A DNA stretch of 18,609 bases from the NCBI GenBank assembly GCA_038093975.1, contig JBBPTG010000376.1:1-18609 (forward strand), given 5' to 3'. Below the pieces are notes generated by a model. That model searched no databases and was not told the origin of the DNA. It was given only the letters and a program-made list of their open reading frames with translations. Positions 1 to 9,409 of the stretch are shown here, in pieces. Within the stretch, counting starts at the first letter, position 1; every line of letters begins with the position of its first letter. Both the position numbers and the translations under genes were made by a program. Origin of the DNA: Chalciporus piperatus (lineage: Eukaryota > Basidiomycota > Agaricomycetes > Boletales > Boletaceae).

Positions 1-1810
1 TCTCCTGTCACGGCAATTAAGATGGGAGGTGGTGTGCGTTTGAACGACGGTATATCCCCTCTCTTCTTTATCACCGTAGTCATTAATGCATTTTCAGTTT
101 ACAACCTCGCGGGAGAAAAGAACGTTTCTGTGGTGCTCGGAAGCTGTCCGACAGTAGGCGTCGGTATGCGAGTCCTTTAGGTAGCGTTGACGTCACTCAT
201 CGATTGGTTCAGGTGGTATTCTCCAGGCGGGCGGTCATAGCATGCAAGTCCGTTGAGGTGAATCACCTTGTAGTCACTGACGATCTTCTCAGTTTATCCC
301 CTACGTACGGCCTCATTGTAGGTTCCAGCATCTTATTGTGATTTCCGCTGACGTCTGGACAGGTTGACAATGTGCTGGAGTACGAGGTTGGTAGAAAGCC
401 GGTGTTTGTTATTTACACTGACGTGCATGTGTTGGTTAGGTTGTCACGGCAGATGGAGAAATTAGAACAGCAAACGCATTTCAGAATTCGGACTTGTTTT
501 GGGCTTTGCGTGGTGGAGGCGCAGGTAGCTGGGGTATCATTAGTAGGTCGAGTTCGTGCTCGAAAACGATGTCTCACACCCCTCCTAGCGTCGATTACAA
601 TCCAGGCCCATCCCGACACGCAAGTCGGCGTATCAGCGATATCTGTTCAGCCGAACCCAATGCAGAACACGACCCAACTTGCGATTGGGTTTCTAACACT
701 CATTGGCACGTATCAGAGCGATTGGACGGACGCAGGTATCTCCGTCGAAGTCATTTTGAACGAAACAAGTTATGGGGCGGTATGGGCTTGTTTATTTACA
801 TCACCCCTCGCGACCTGATACCTTTCAACCAACCAGACCTTCGTCTGGCCGTCACCGGAGGTGTCCACTTCAATTCTATTCCCCTTCTTCACGGAACTGC
901 TTTCTGGGAATTATACCGTGACCTCGAACATCACAACCGCTCCAATGTTTCAGTCGTACCACGAGGCACAACAGGAGCTTATTGGACCGTCGTCCGATTC
1001 AAGTACTCCCTATGGCGTTTCCACTCAGCTATCCTCACGGCTGGTGCCTCGGTCGTTTTTGTCGTCCCCGAGTTCCGCGCGACAGGTGGCTGAAGCCATT
1101 TGGGTTGGCATGAACAAGATCTATGACGTAGTCGACAAGGGAGAACCAGGCACGTTTCGCGGGTTTCCCCTGATCGTCTCTGCCAATCTTCCTGGGAAAA
1201 CAAGAGTGAATGTCAACGAGACGGGGGCAAATCCTGCCCTTTACGATGCTGTATGGCACGTCCAATTCCCTTCGTGAGTACAGCCTTCTTAGGGGAGCGA
1301 TGAATACATGATAGTCTCTTTTTCCTCATTCATACTCCGTCATCCAGAGCGTGGTCCATTGTTTCCCGTGATACATACGAAGAGCTCGTCTCTGCAATTC
1401 AGCACGCCGTCAACCCTTTGACGGAATTGGGCATAGTGGGTAGCTACCAAGCTGAGGCAGATGCCTATGAGCCCAACTGGCAAGACTGTAAGAATACCCT
1501 AACGTTCTCGTCGCTAGTGGTATGACTCTAACCGTTTTACATGAAGCATTCTTTGGCTACAAGTATTCCAACCTGACAGCTATTAAACGCAAGTACGATC
1601 CCAATAACTGTGAGTCTCTCTTCCGTCCAAGCTTGCCGTACATGTCCTAACATTAGTTCTCTCTCAACCTCAAGTCTTTAATTCGTGGAAGGTATTTCGC
1701 CCATCCTGATAGCATGCTTTCCTTTTCAACCGAGTTTTTAGGGAGTGGACTTCCAGGAAAACCTCTCAACTTATCAGTGCTATCGACCGAATGGTCCGAG
1801 GGGAAAATAG
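1..1810 (+). CDS. FAD-linked oxidoreductase, berberine-bridge-enzyme (BBE) type; 5' end outside the window
   Basis: Probable secreted or secondary-metabolism flavin oxidase of the BBE-like family. I read exons 1-49, 98-163, 213-243, 293-317, 363-386, 440-542, 589-779, 837-1273, 1348-1487, 1547-1609, 1657-1691 and 1742-1810. They sum to 1233 nt, in frame, giving 410 residues to TAG at 1808-1810. Motifs in order: [10 protein letters not shown] (about 139-216), whose Cys is the usual 6-S-cysteinyl FAD attachment site in bicovalent BBE enzymes; [43 protein letters not shown] (FAD-binding core); and a C-terminal BBE domain ending [20 protein letters not shown] (1547-1608). The N-terminus (signal peptide and the His that also binds FAD) is missing because the window starts inside the gene. 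All introns are GT-AG except 244-292, which is GC-AG. No lesion was found, so it looks functional. The last two small exons are the least certain; without the last intron the protein would stop at 1707-1709. Substrate cannot be told from sequence. Confidence 0.85.
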
Positions 1811-2278
1811 TTGCTCCGTGTTCTTTTTTTCTTATTCTTTTTCTTTTGGGAAACTTCGATTGTCCTATCAACGATGTCCCTCGATGGACGTCATGTAACT
1901 AGTGTCGTGTCCTGTCGTTTTGGTCTTCCTCCCCCTGGGTCTGGTTTGGCTGGGCTGTCGACTCAGAGTGCAACTTGAATGTACTTCCCGAAATTTGTTA
2001 GTTTCTTATTCAATCGTGCTCTTCATGCAAGCATAATCAATCACAGGTTGTTGCGAGTCGTAGCCACGACTTCTGAGCGCGACATCTCGGGAACCTCAAG
2101 CGGTGCAAGTGACCGGGTAACAACTCGTTTGGCTCAAACACTTGCCACTTCAAGTTGCCGCTGACCAATGGCGACCAGCAAGTCTACCACGACCGATTGG
2201 CAAGAGGTCAAGAAGAGCAAGTGTTACGCTTCAACCTCAAGCTCAACCGCGCCCGCTTGCTGATCATTGCCAGACTCG
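1811..2278. other. Intergenic stretch, no convincing gene
   Basis: Nothing here reaches the standard of a gene. One + strand frame, about 2113-2284, lacks an ATG but reads like protein (CHFKLPLTNGDQQVYHDRL...) and runs straight into the left end of the transposon at 2279. It could be the remnant of a gene that the transposon interrupted, or chance. I do not recognise it. A T-rich segment follows the oxidase stop codon (1820-1850) and probably belongs to its 3' untranslated region. Confidence 0.4.
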
Positions 2279-2314
2279 TAAGATAGGCTTCAAGCAGTTA
2301 CGGTCAACATCACG
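2279..2314 (+). repeat. Left terminal inverted repeat of the mariner-like element
   Basis: Contains the core GGCTTCAAGCAGTTACGGTC. The reverse complement of 5455-5490 matches it at 35 of 36 positions, the mismatch being T at 2284. The first two bases are the TA target site. Similarity fades just inside the repeat, although both ends go on with a GATG-containing stretch a few bases further in. Confidence 0.9.
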
Positions 2315-2542
2315 ATGGTGTGACACATTGTGAATGCTCAGGCAAATGCGGGCGGTTGGTAGTTTCTGGCTACTTTTGGGTCTGACCCCGGCCGCGATCA
2401 CAGCTGCATAAGGAAATATGCTTGGTGATGATCACTGAGAGACTCGATATCAAGATGTGTCTATGCTACACAAGAATAACTGGTATGGGAGTGCTTATAG
2501 ATCTAGAAGGGTTATAACCATGCCAATAAGAAATATTTACGA

Positions 2543-5186
2543 TTAATTTATTGTTACTTGTGCCTTGTCCATGTCGGCCATTAAGGTGGCTGGAAGGACT
2601 CGATGACCACGGTATTTTTTTGTGGCCCAAGGGGCCTGTTTCCCGTTAAGACCCTTGTGATAGGCGTCCATAAACCTCCGTGAACGGGTAGCAAATCTGT
2701 TCATAGCATAAGTAGACAGACATGCTCTCTGAAATCATCACTTACCTTTGCATGCTCTCGAGTGGTACAGCATCGAGAGCCTTGATAACATTTTGCTCCA
2801 AATCGAATTCCTTGGATGATGCAGGATAGCAACGGTACAAGCGCTTTGCGTAGCCCCAACATTGCTCAATAAAGTTGAGCTCGCAGTGAAATTTCGGAAG
2901 AAATAACACACAAAATCCACGAGCCTGGCAAGTGGTCTCGAGAAGCGAGGGAATATTGGTGAAATCAGGTTGATTGTAGAGAATCCGACCAACAACAATT
3001 TGTTGATGCTGGTGCACATTCGAACTTCTTGTTGCATTGAGCCTTGAGGTTCGTCACATCAAAGCCACGTTCCTCCAAGATTGTGGCCATTCCCTTGAAC
3101 TTTCCGCCACTCGGGTGTCCCTCTGGCCAGTAAAACTCTTGTGTGGCCCCATTGTGAAGTCCATTGGAAATGCGAACCTTCCACATGACAATTTTCCCGT
3201 CAGTGCCCCGCATAGTAGGCCTTCTAGCTTCGTCCCGAACAGGCGTGTCCACCCCCCAATCACGGCAGTTCTTCGGCATGTTTCGAGCAGATAGAGCATC
3301 ATCTGCACGTTTCATATGGGTTGTTGCATTGTCGAAGATGAGAACATGGTCCTCGTTTGGATAATATTTCTGTAGGATGTCCATTACTCGCTTAGCATGC
3401 TGGAGGATTTCTTCATTCGCAAAGTAGCCATCACGTGCCTTTCCTGCGCGAAAGAGGACTTGTGCGGATTCCTTCCCATCGGGTGATCACAACCATCCAT
3501 AGTCTGCCAACACGAAATCGGCAACCATCAATGATGCCCCCTCCCCTTTTGCCTGCGGAGTTGCTTTCTCACTGGCATGGACCCAGCGTTTGTTGCGACG
3601 ATCATGTGCATAGAAGGTGGATTCATCGTGAAACCAAACAACTGTGTGCCTGCTCGTGATCTCGCTACTCTGAGTCTCCCCATCCACTTGTTCCAGGTTG
3701 CCCAGCTCAGGCCCACCCGGATGCTGATGATTCCAATTCCTCATCTTTGCTTCGAGCTGATACCAGGTTGGCAGGAAAACTGTTTGTTGATATGATATGA
3801 CATCCTCCCACTCGTGTCCGTCGACATACTGGCCCCCTCGTGCAACAGTCCAGCGATAACCACAAGTCTTCATCCACCGCTCACCCGTTGTCAACGAGAC
3901 TGATTTAGTCAGTCCGTAGCGTTGCTTGACATCCGATCACTTGAGGTATTCAACGATGGCAGCTGCGTTGACATATTTTCCCAAGGACTGAAGTTGCGTG
4001 ACAAGTTCCTCCTTTAAGTCTTCATCTTCGATGCATGATTTCGTCCAGTCTCCTCCGTTCTTGCTGTATGGCAAGTCAGTGCAATCAAGGATATAAGCCC
4101 TTGCCCACTTCCGCAGCTCCCTCGACAGATACTGTCCTTTTCCCACAAGTTTTGCAGTCTGGAGAGAAGCAGATATCCATGGCATTCCACTAGTGAATGT
4201 ACGAAGGAAATATTCCATCCACGTCAACCGCTTCTGAAGCAGTGAGGTAAGGCCAGTCGCCGCTTTATGTCCATGTCCTGATGGGCATTTCGGATGGAGG
4301 AGCTCCTTCAGGTCACCTAACGCACACACCGCCACCTCAACTGTTGGTGCTACGTGCTCATCATCGATGGTATAACCAATGTACGGCCCGGGTTGTTGTG
4401 ATTCATCGGATGGTCTGCGCGGGAAGTTCATTGATGGAGAACCCGAAGCGAAAGGCGGGAATGTAGTGGCAGACAACGGTGGGAAGCATTGGGCGTTGAA
4501 TGATGCAGGGGTGGCCATAGAACTCGAAGGTTGCATGACTGCTGACACATTACTTGAAGCTGCAGCAGCGGCTCCCCACTGGCAGCGTTCTTCAAAATCT
4601 TCATATCCCTCGTTCGGGTTCTCGATCCTCCACCACTCCATCTCTCCCTCGTCCTCGGCAGGCTCCGAGCCTTCACTGCCCTCGTCCTCTGAGTCCTCGT
4701 CAGAAAGCTGGCAAGAAAGCTCCGTCTGTACCATCACACTCGATGCGTGTTCATTTTGGACCAGTGGTAGGTTCAAGTCTTCTGGAATTCTGATTCCCGC
4801 ATTCCGAGCACAGGATTTCGAAGGACTGTTTTCTAGATGTGATAACATCGTCGAGAGACGCTGAGGGCTCGAGCTTGATGCAGGGGAAATCGGAGCCTGA
4901 GGCACTGGCAGTAGACCTGACATTGAATGTGACTCGGAGGCATGATGAGGTGAGTTGTCGTCGAATGAAGTGGCCGCTCCAGGTGATGCCTGGGCTATCT
5001 TTCTCGCAGCCTCCCTGTCATCCTGACGATCCCGTTAGCGTGCCAAAAAGCAGAATGTGTGCATACACCAGCGAGTATGTGACTGTCCCTTACATTTTCC
5101 TTATCCCCATTTGACAGTCTTCTTTTCTTACCCCTGTGACCCAGGTGTTGGATAGCCAGTTGAGCTCTGGGTGGCCGCTTTGGCAT
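2543..5186 (-). pseudogene. Tc1/mariner-like DDE transposase, inactivated
   Basis: Exons on the - strand: 5094-5186 (starts MPKRPPRAQLAIQHLGH), 2746-5022 and 2543-2696, with introns 5023-5093 and 2697-2745 both GT-AG and frame-keeping. The total is one base over a multiple of three. Order: Ser/acidic-rich N-terminus; helical DNA-binding part (GQYLSRELRKWARAYILD, about 4090-4140); catalytic strands VVWFHDESTFY (first Asp), VLIFDNATTH (second Asp) and CELNFIEQCWG (Glu); C-terminal FMDAYHKGLNGKQ. The catalytic residues are all present. Lesions: TGA at 3937-3939 (after EYLK), TGA at 3487-3489 (in GWL*SPDGKES) and a one-base shift near 2985-2995. Catalytic spacing between the second Asp and Glu is far above the classic DD34E, as in the large basidiomycete branch of the superfamily (from memory of that family). 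With three breaks it cannot make a working enzyme without readthrough. Confidence 0.85.
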
Positions 5187-5454
5187 CACGATGACGGTGG
5201 CTGTTGCGGAGCGTCTCCGTCGTCGCCGGACTATGGTCGGACAGTTATTGCACACAATTTTCAAGCCTAACCTGTAAGATAACCAGAAAAAATACAAACC
5301 TGTCTTTCTGAGACTTCATACGAGACATCGGAGACAGTCAAAATGTAGCTAGTTCTTTTCTCGAATGCTTGACTGTTTTACCTTTTTTCTACAATGTGCT
5401 CAGTCCTACACTATGCGTTTTTCTACGTCTGTCACGCTCCAAGGTAAAACATCA

Positions 5455-5490
5455 CGTGATGTTGACCGTAACTGCTTGAAGCCTGTCTTA
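5455..5490 (-). repeat. Right terminal inverted repeat of the mariner-like element
   Basis: Reverse complement of the left repeat at 2279-2314, with one mismatch in 36 positions. It ends in TA (5489-5490), the partner of the left TA. It lies about 270 bp upstream of the transposase start codon (5186), leaving room for a promoter within the element. Confidence 0.9.
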
Positions 5491-5620
5491 TGTATTTGAC
5501 AGTGTTTTACACTGTGAGTGGAACCACTGACACCAACAAAGCAAGGGCTGCTCGCTGAAGGTTTTTTTTCAGCGTCGTTAGTATCTTTTACTCTGACTTA
5601 TCCTACCGTTGTATAGGCAC
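5491..5620. other. Short spacer between transposon and WD40 pseudogene
   Basis: Non-coding. It contains a small palindrome, CAGTGTTTTACACTG (about 5500-5514), and a T-run. A possible intron 3' end (TTGTATAG, ending at 5616) lies just before the first ATG of the WD40 reading frame. The bases GTATGT are recreated across the transposon target site if the mariner element is removed. Confidence 0.4.
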
Positions 5621-6371
5621 ATGAATATGGCGGCCTCTGACAAGAACAATCAGCAGGGGGATCACCAAACCAATGTTCGCCATAGCCATAGAACACCGTG
5701 TTGACTCGGAACCGCGGGCAACTATACACTGTGTGGCATGGCTTCCTGGCGAACGGATCATCACTGCCTCGGATGACTCCATCACGTGAATATGGGATCT
5801 GACGAACGGCATGCAAGTGGGTTCTTCCATGGACCACAAGAGTCCTATCACGGACATCGTGACCACACAAGATGGGCGGATCGTATTGTGTTGCCCCGAC
5901 GTGCAACATCTAAAGGTATGGAACACAGATACTCAACAAGCATTATTACGGCTCGCCCTACCTTGTTTCCCTGTCCCAAAACGAAGGTCTCCTGGCAAGT
6001 TGTCACTTGGGATGGATTGTCTTCTGGAACATGGTAGAGATGATACGAGTCAGGAGATCCATCCAACTCGACAGGCAGGTGCAACTTGAAGGGTACCCAT
6101 GCGCCTCGGCAGTTCACTTCTCTCCGGACGGGATGAGATGTGCAGTAGCCTTGCTTCAAACGGGACAACTTACTATTTTCGACGTGGAAAGTGGCGGGGG
6201 CATCTTCAGTCGACTCGGCGACTCGGACCGCAGGCCAAGGATGAATGTCATTGTCTGGTTACCCAATGGTGCTCAGCTATTTTGTGGCCATGAGGATGGT
6301 GAAATTCATTGTTTCGATGCTCACACTGGCGAGAGCATTGGCACACTGTCAAAATATAGTCCAATCCGTTT
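5621..6371 (+). pseudogene. WD40-repeat protein, 5' half, broken
   Basis: WD40 beta-propeller proteins act as scaffolds; this family is highly expanded in agaricomycetes. The frame opens at ATG 5621 or 5627 (MAASDKNNQQGDHQT), then shifts near 5668. Repeat-like blocks follow: CVAWLPGERIITASDDSIT then a TGA at 5787-5789 then IWDLTNG; ITDIVTTQDGRIVL..LKVWN; LASCHLGWIVFWNMV; VHFSPDGMRCAVAL..LTIFDVESG; IVWLPNGAQLFCGHEDG..CFDAHTGESIGTL. A second frame change lies near 5955. WD40 coding ends abruptly at SKYSPIR (about 6371), where unrelated DNA starts. Two frameshifts and a stop make a working product very unlikely. The stop falls where WD40 repeats usually carry Arg before IWD, so CGA to TGA is the likely change. 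The rest of the gene resumes at about 8100. Confidence 0.8.
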
Positions 6372-8099
6372 CTATCTGCTCCTTTCCGCTTCCGGATAAC
6401 CCCTATCCATTTCTGGATACTTCTGGATGCATTCCGTGTTTGATCTGATGTTTCCATTGCCTGGAATGCACAGAAACATCTCTGGATTCTTTGGAACGGA
6501 TTCCTTTTACATTTGTATGTTCTCCTATATGTCATTCACTTGTCTATTCCATTTCATGACATCTCTGTTCACCATTCTCCCTTTCTATTCTTATCCCTGT
6601 CAAGTCCTTGACATTCCTTGATTCTTTTGCACCCAGAATCAGTTATTCTGGACTGGAGTCGTGTCAGATTGTTCCGAGTGCATCTCCACCCATCTACTTA
6701 AACTCCTCATCTCACTTTCAGAGCACCTCAGTCGTTTCTGCCTCTCTTGGGCATCGGCTGAGGTGAGTATTTACTTTCTTTACCTAGTTCCTTTACTTAT
6801 CTGAGTTGTACCTAGTTCATTTAGGTGAATATAGTCGTTTCCGCCTCTCTTGGGCATCAGCTGAGTTCGTTTATTTGTTTTCACACACACCATGGATAGC
6901 ACACGACCGTCCAATAAGAGCCTTATCTTTTTTACCTGATGGCAAGTGAAACGACTCAACTCAACTAAGAGCTAAGACTCACACTAGACAATAGCGAGCC
7001 GATGAACTTGGCTGAGGTTCGATGAGGAAACTCCAGGAGAACAAGACTGGGAAGTCCAGTGCTTGTCGACCTGGGTTTATATACTATTGGCAGTGTTTGT
7101 ACATGTTGTGGCTAAACCTTATTGTAGGTGACTAGGTATGACACATACTGACTACTAGCCATGGCGTAACTAGCTCTACTGCGGAATGAGTAAGCGTGAG
7201 TCATATGATGAGTAATGCTGATGTTACGATCACTACCTGCCCCAATCCTTTTCCCTTGTCTCCATCTCTCCCCGAGCCCTTCCTTGACTTCCCCGAGTCC
7301 TTCCTATCACCTAGACGCTTGATCTACTTCATCGATCCCTTATCTACACCCGGATCTCCGATCTTAGCTCTAGCCCTTGACTTGTCTGCCTCGTGTCCCA
7401 CCTCGTGGACCCTCCAGTGACTCACCTACCTTGTGTCCCGCCTCGTGCCCCACCTCGTGGGCCTTTCTCTGACTCATTCGCCTCGTGTTCTCCGGACCTA
7501 TCTCATATCCGGTCAGCATTTTCTTTCTCTTTGTCATTCCTTTGTCATTCTGTCTTATGCCTCCGTCCAATCATCAGACGTTCGTCATTTACCCTTAGTC
7601 TTCCCTTTCCCTTCTGGTTGCTTAGTCATTACCTTTGGGATCGTACTTAAGTCCCAGGTTCTCGCGCTATGACACTCTAACCTTGGTCTACCCGGCTACT
7701 CTACCCGGTCACCCAGCTACCCAGCCTAGTGTCCTACCTAGCTATCTCTCTCTCTCTCCTAGTGTCCAAGCTCTCTATGCAATCCATTCTTTGTTGCTAG
7801 ATCTTGCCTAGAATCCCTGAGTCGTCGCTTGAGTCTTGTCTGGACATCCCAGCAAGCTCTCTCCTTGTTCCAACCGGGTCTACGTTTGGGCCTACCCGGC
7901 ACACACGTAACAGCTGACTGATGCTGACGAATGAGCAGTGAGTCATCAGTTAGTAAGCGAAGGTCTAGACCTTGCTTATGTAAGTAAGTCATGTGATGCG
8001 ATAAGGTAAGATAACAAAAGAGAAAGTGGAACGACTAAGTCCAAAGAGCGAAGAGAAACCTAGTAAGCGTAATGGAATGTAGGGATGATTAGGATAAGG
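6372..8099. mobile_element. About 1.7 kb non-coding insertion inside the WD40 gene
   Basis: WD40 coding stops at about 6371 and resumes at about 8100 in the same gene order, so this block is an insertion. No open frame here resembles a known protein. The content is T/C-rich with internal repeats: a 33-bp direct repeat (6730-6762 and 6833-6865), CCTCGTG-type runs at 7386-7486, CTACCCGG-type runs at 7690-7730 and a short CT run near 7745. It shares ordered words with 8746-9103. The exact ends, target duplication and class are not clear: it could be a decayed LTR or a non-autonomous element. No TG...CA LTR pair was found by eye. Confidence 0.55.
6730..6865. repeat. Direct repeat pair, 33 bp, 103 bp apart
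   Basis: Copies at 6730-6762 and 6833-6865 match at 31 of 33 positions and both contain GCCTCTCTTGGGCATC. The spacer carries two further related pieces (ACCTAGTTCCTTTACTT and ACCTAGTTCATTTAGG), so a unit of roughly 100 bp may have been partly duplicated. No function can be assigned. Confidence 0.75.
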
Positions 8100-8745
8100 A
8101 AATGGAGCTTTTGTAACAGCAAGAGGCTTGCAAGTGCGGCAGGTGATGGAACTGCTCGTTCTTGGGATGTGGAATCAGGCAACCCTGTTGTAAAACCACT
8201 CCGGTACTACAGGTTGTCTCGTTCAGCCGCCTGTATGAATGTGGTCGTGTTCTCATCCTCCAGAGAATATCTTGCATCTGGCCAGTGATGGTTGTCGATC
8301 TGGTGTGTCCCCTGGTGGGATGATGCTGATGGAAAGGTACTCTGAGTGTTTGGTTTCACTATAGACCCTTAATCCCCTCCTAGATGTGCGTCCTTCGGCA
8401 CAGTGTTCCTACCATTTTTGACATATTGCACATACAGATGTTGGCAGTGGTCTCATCTGATGGTTCATCAAATACTCCTGATCTTGAGTTCCTTGATGTG
8501 AGTTTGGATACTCTACACTTATCTTGTTTGATAGTATAACTCATCGTTGACAATCATTAGATTCGGCACCACCTCATCCCAGCCTTCAAGAGCGTTCAAG
8601 AGCGTTCAAGAGCAAATCCACCCCGTGACCCTCCCCGCGTACAGAGCTCAGTCTCCTCTTGGCGGTGGTGGAAACAAATACCCCAGCTCATAATCTATCA
8701 CTTGCATCCAATATATCTGGGATTCACGGCACCAGTAAGCTGAAA
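8100..8745 (+). pseudogene. WD40-repeat protein, 3' part, broken
   Basis: Continues the gene that breaks off at 6371. The first block reads FCNSKRLASAAGDGTARSWD, a clear WD40 repeat, then NVVVFSSSREYLASGQ and a TGA at 8286-8288, then in the same frame WLSIWCVPWWDDADGK. Likely introns follow at 8337-8383 (GTACTC...CTAG) and 8498-8560 (GTGAGT...TTAG). After the second the frame reads IRHHLIPAFK...RANPPRDPPRVQSS then SWRWWKQIPQLI. The PWWDDA stretch followed by a Pro/Arg/Ser tail is, as I recall, the usual end of this agaricomycete WD40 family. A three-copy 10-bp repeat (8585-8614) lies in the last coding part. The gene stops at or soon after GTAAGCTGA (about 8738), where repeat-like DNA begins. 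Confidence 0.65.
8585..8614 (+). repeat. 10-bp tandem repeat, three copies
   Basis: The unit TTCAAGAGCG occurs three times in a row, the last copy ending in A. Being 10 bp, gain or loss of one unit changes the reading frame of the WD40 tail. Confidence 0.85.
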
Positions 8746-9103
8746 CGACCCCAAACTCGTATTGAGATCAGGTCTACACTATCACTAATGGAGTGGTTTA
8801 TGTTATGATACGATCACAACACATGGCAGAGACTTAGGCCACACTAGACCTTGCGAAGGATAAGCTGAGTACTAAAACTTAATTGCGGTGAAGCAACAAA
8901 TGGATTAGACTGGGGTCTGTGATAAGTACAGGGCTACTTATATACTATTGAGAAGTGTGCACAGAACAACAGCCGAATAAGGAAATCACAAAGGAAAAGA
9001 TAGATAAGGTAAATGGGACGATGATAAGAAAAGGTACCAGGCACGGATTAGGGTCTAGGCCATGACATCATTGCTGACTCATCTAAGTCTGGACCTTTGT
9101 CAC
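8746..9103. other. Non-coding repeat-like DNA next to the copia LTR
   Basis: No gene seen. It shares short words in the same order and spacing with the insert in the WD40 gene: TGAAACGAC, CACACTAGAC (8840-8849 against 6980-6989), AGACTGGG, and TATATACTATTG (8939-8950 against 7078-7089). This suggests a second, diverged copy of the same unidentified element. The copia LTR starts at 9104; the five bases before it, GTCAC, are the candidate target duplication. Confidence 0.45.
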
Positions 9104-9342
9104 TGTTGAACTGGTGTCGCCCTAAGCCATAAGGCTATAGACTACCAGAGCAGCATACTGCGTAGACACAAAGGGAGTTTGTGCTCGCTCACCTGATTGC
9201 AATGTTGTGGTTGTGGTTAAAGAGTTATATTAACTCAGATCAACTGAGTTTGAATATATAAGTGTACAGTGGTGATTACCTAATCAACTATCGTTTATGG
9301 AAACGTAGTGAACTATACACTATGAGCGTAATACGTTCAACA
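9104..9342 (-). repeat. 3' LTR of the copia element
   Basis: On the - strand it begins TGTTGAACGT and ends AGTTCAACA, giving perfect 8-bp inverted ends TGTTGAAC/GTTCAACA with the canonical TG...CA. It lies immediately downstream of a G-rich polypurine tract. A TATATATTC box about 85 bp into the LTR (near 9252-9260) is a candidate promoter element. The 5' LTR copy is not in the window, so LTR age cannot be estimated. Confidence 0.88.
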
Positions 9343-9350
9343 CTCCCCCA
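9343..9350 (-). promoter_or_regulatory. Polypurine tract, plus-strand primer of the copia element
   Basis: Reads TGGGGGAG on the - strand, directly abutting the LTR start TGTTGAAC. Its position and purine content fit second-strand DNA priming in reverse transcription. Confidence 0.8.
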
Positions 9351-9409
9351 TGCTTAGTGTACGCTAGTATATGCGAGCATAGTAAGAATGTATATTCATG
9401 CGCACAAAA

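Larger units (their letters stand above)
2279..5490 (-). mobile_element. Tc1/mariner-like DNA transposon, complete but dead
   Basis: A 3.2-kb element bounded by matching inverted ends (2279-2314 and 5455-5490). The outermost bases at both ends are TA (2279-2280 and 5489-5490), the expected duplicated target of Tc1/mariner elements, so the element proper is about 2281-5488. Sequence outside the TA pairs is unrelated on the two sides. It carries one transposase gene on the - strand (2543-5186), which has three inactivating lesions. It lies between the FAD oxidase and the WD40 pseudogene. The intact ends mean it could still be moved by a transposase supplied by a sister copy. Confidence 0.85.

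Noticed and set aside
494..1093. 199-aa + strand open frame beginning [15 protein letters not shown]
   Set aside because: Only its first 16 residues or so are real oxidase coding; the rest reads through introns in the wrong frame. The spliced model explains the region fully.
1714..1902. 62-aa open frame at the end of the oxidase
   Set aside because: It spans the last intron and exon of the oxidase in another frame; the spliced frame ends at 1810.
4379..4864. 161-aa + strand open frame opposite the mariner transposase
   Set aside because: It is the mirror of the low-complexity Ser/acidic N-terminal part of the transposase, with no independent support.
7196..7672. Overlapping open frames in the T/C-rich part of the WD40 insert
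   Set aside because: Low-complexity Ser/Pro/Leu strings in all frames, with direct repeats and no splice pattern, so composition alone explains the openness.
7740..7760. Short CT-repeat run
   Set aside because: Too short and common in T/C-rich DNA to call a feature of interest.
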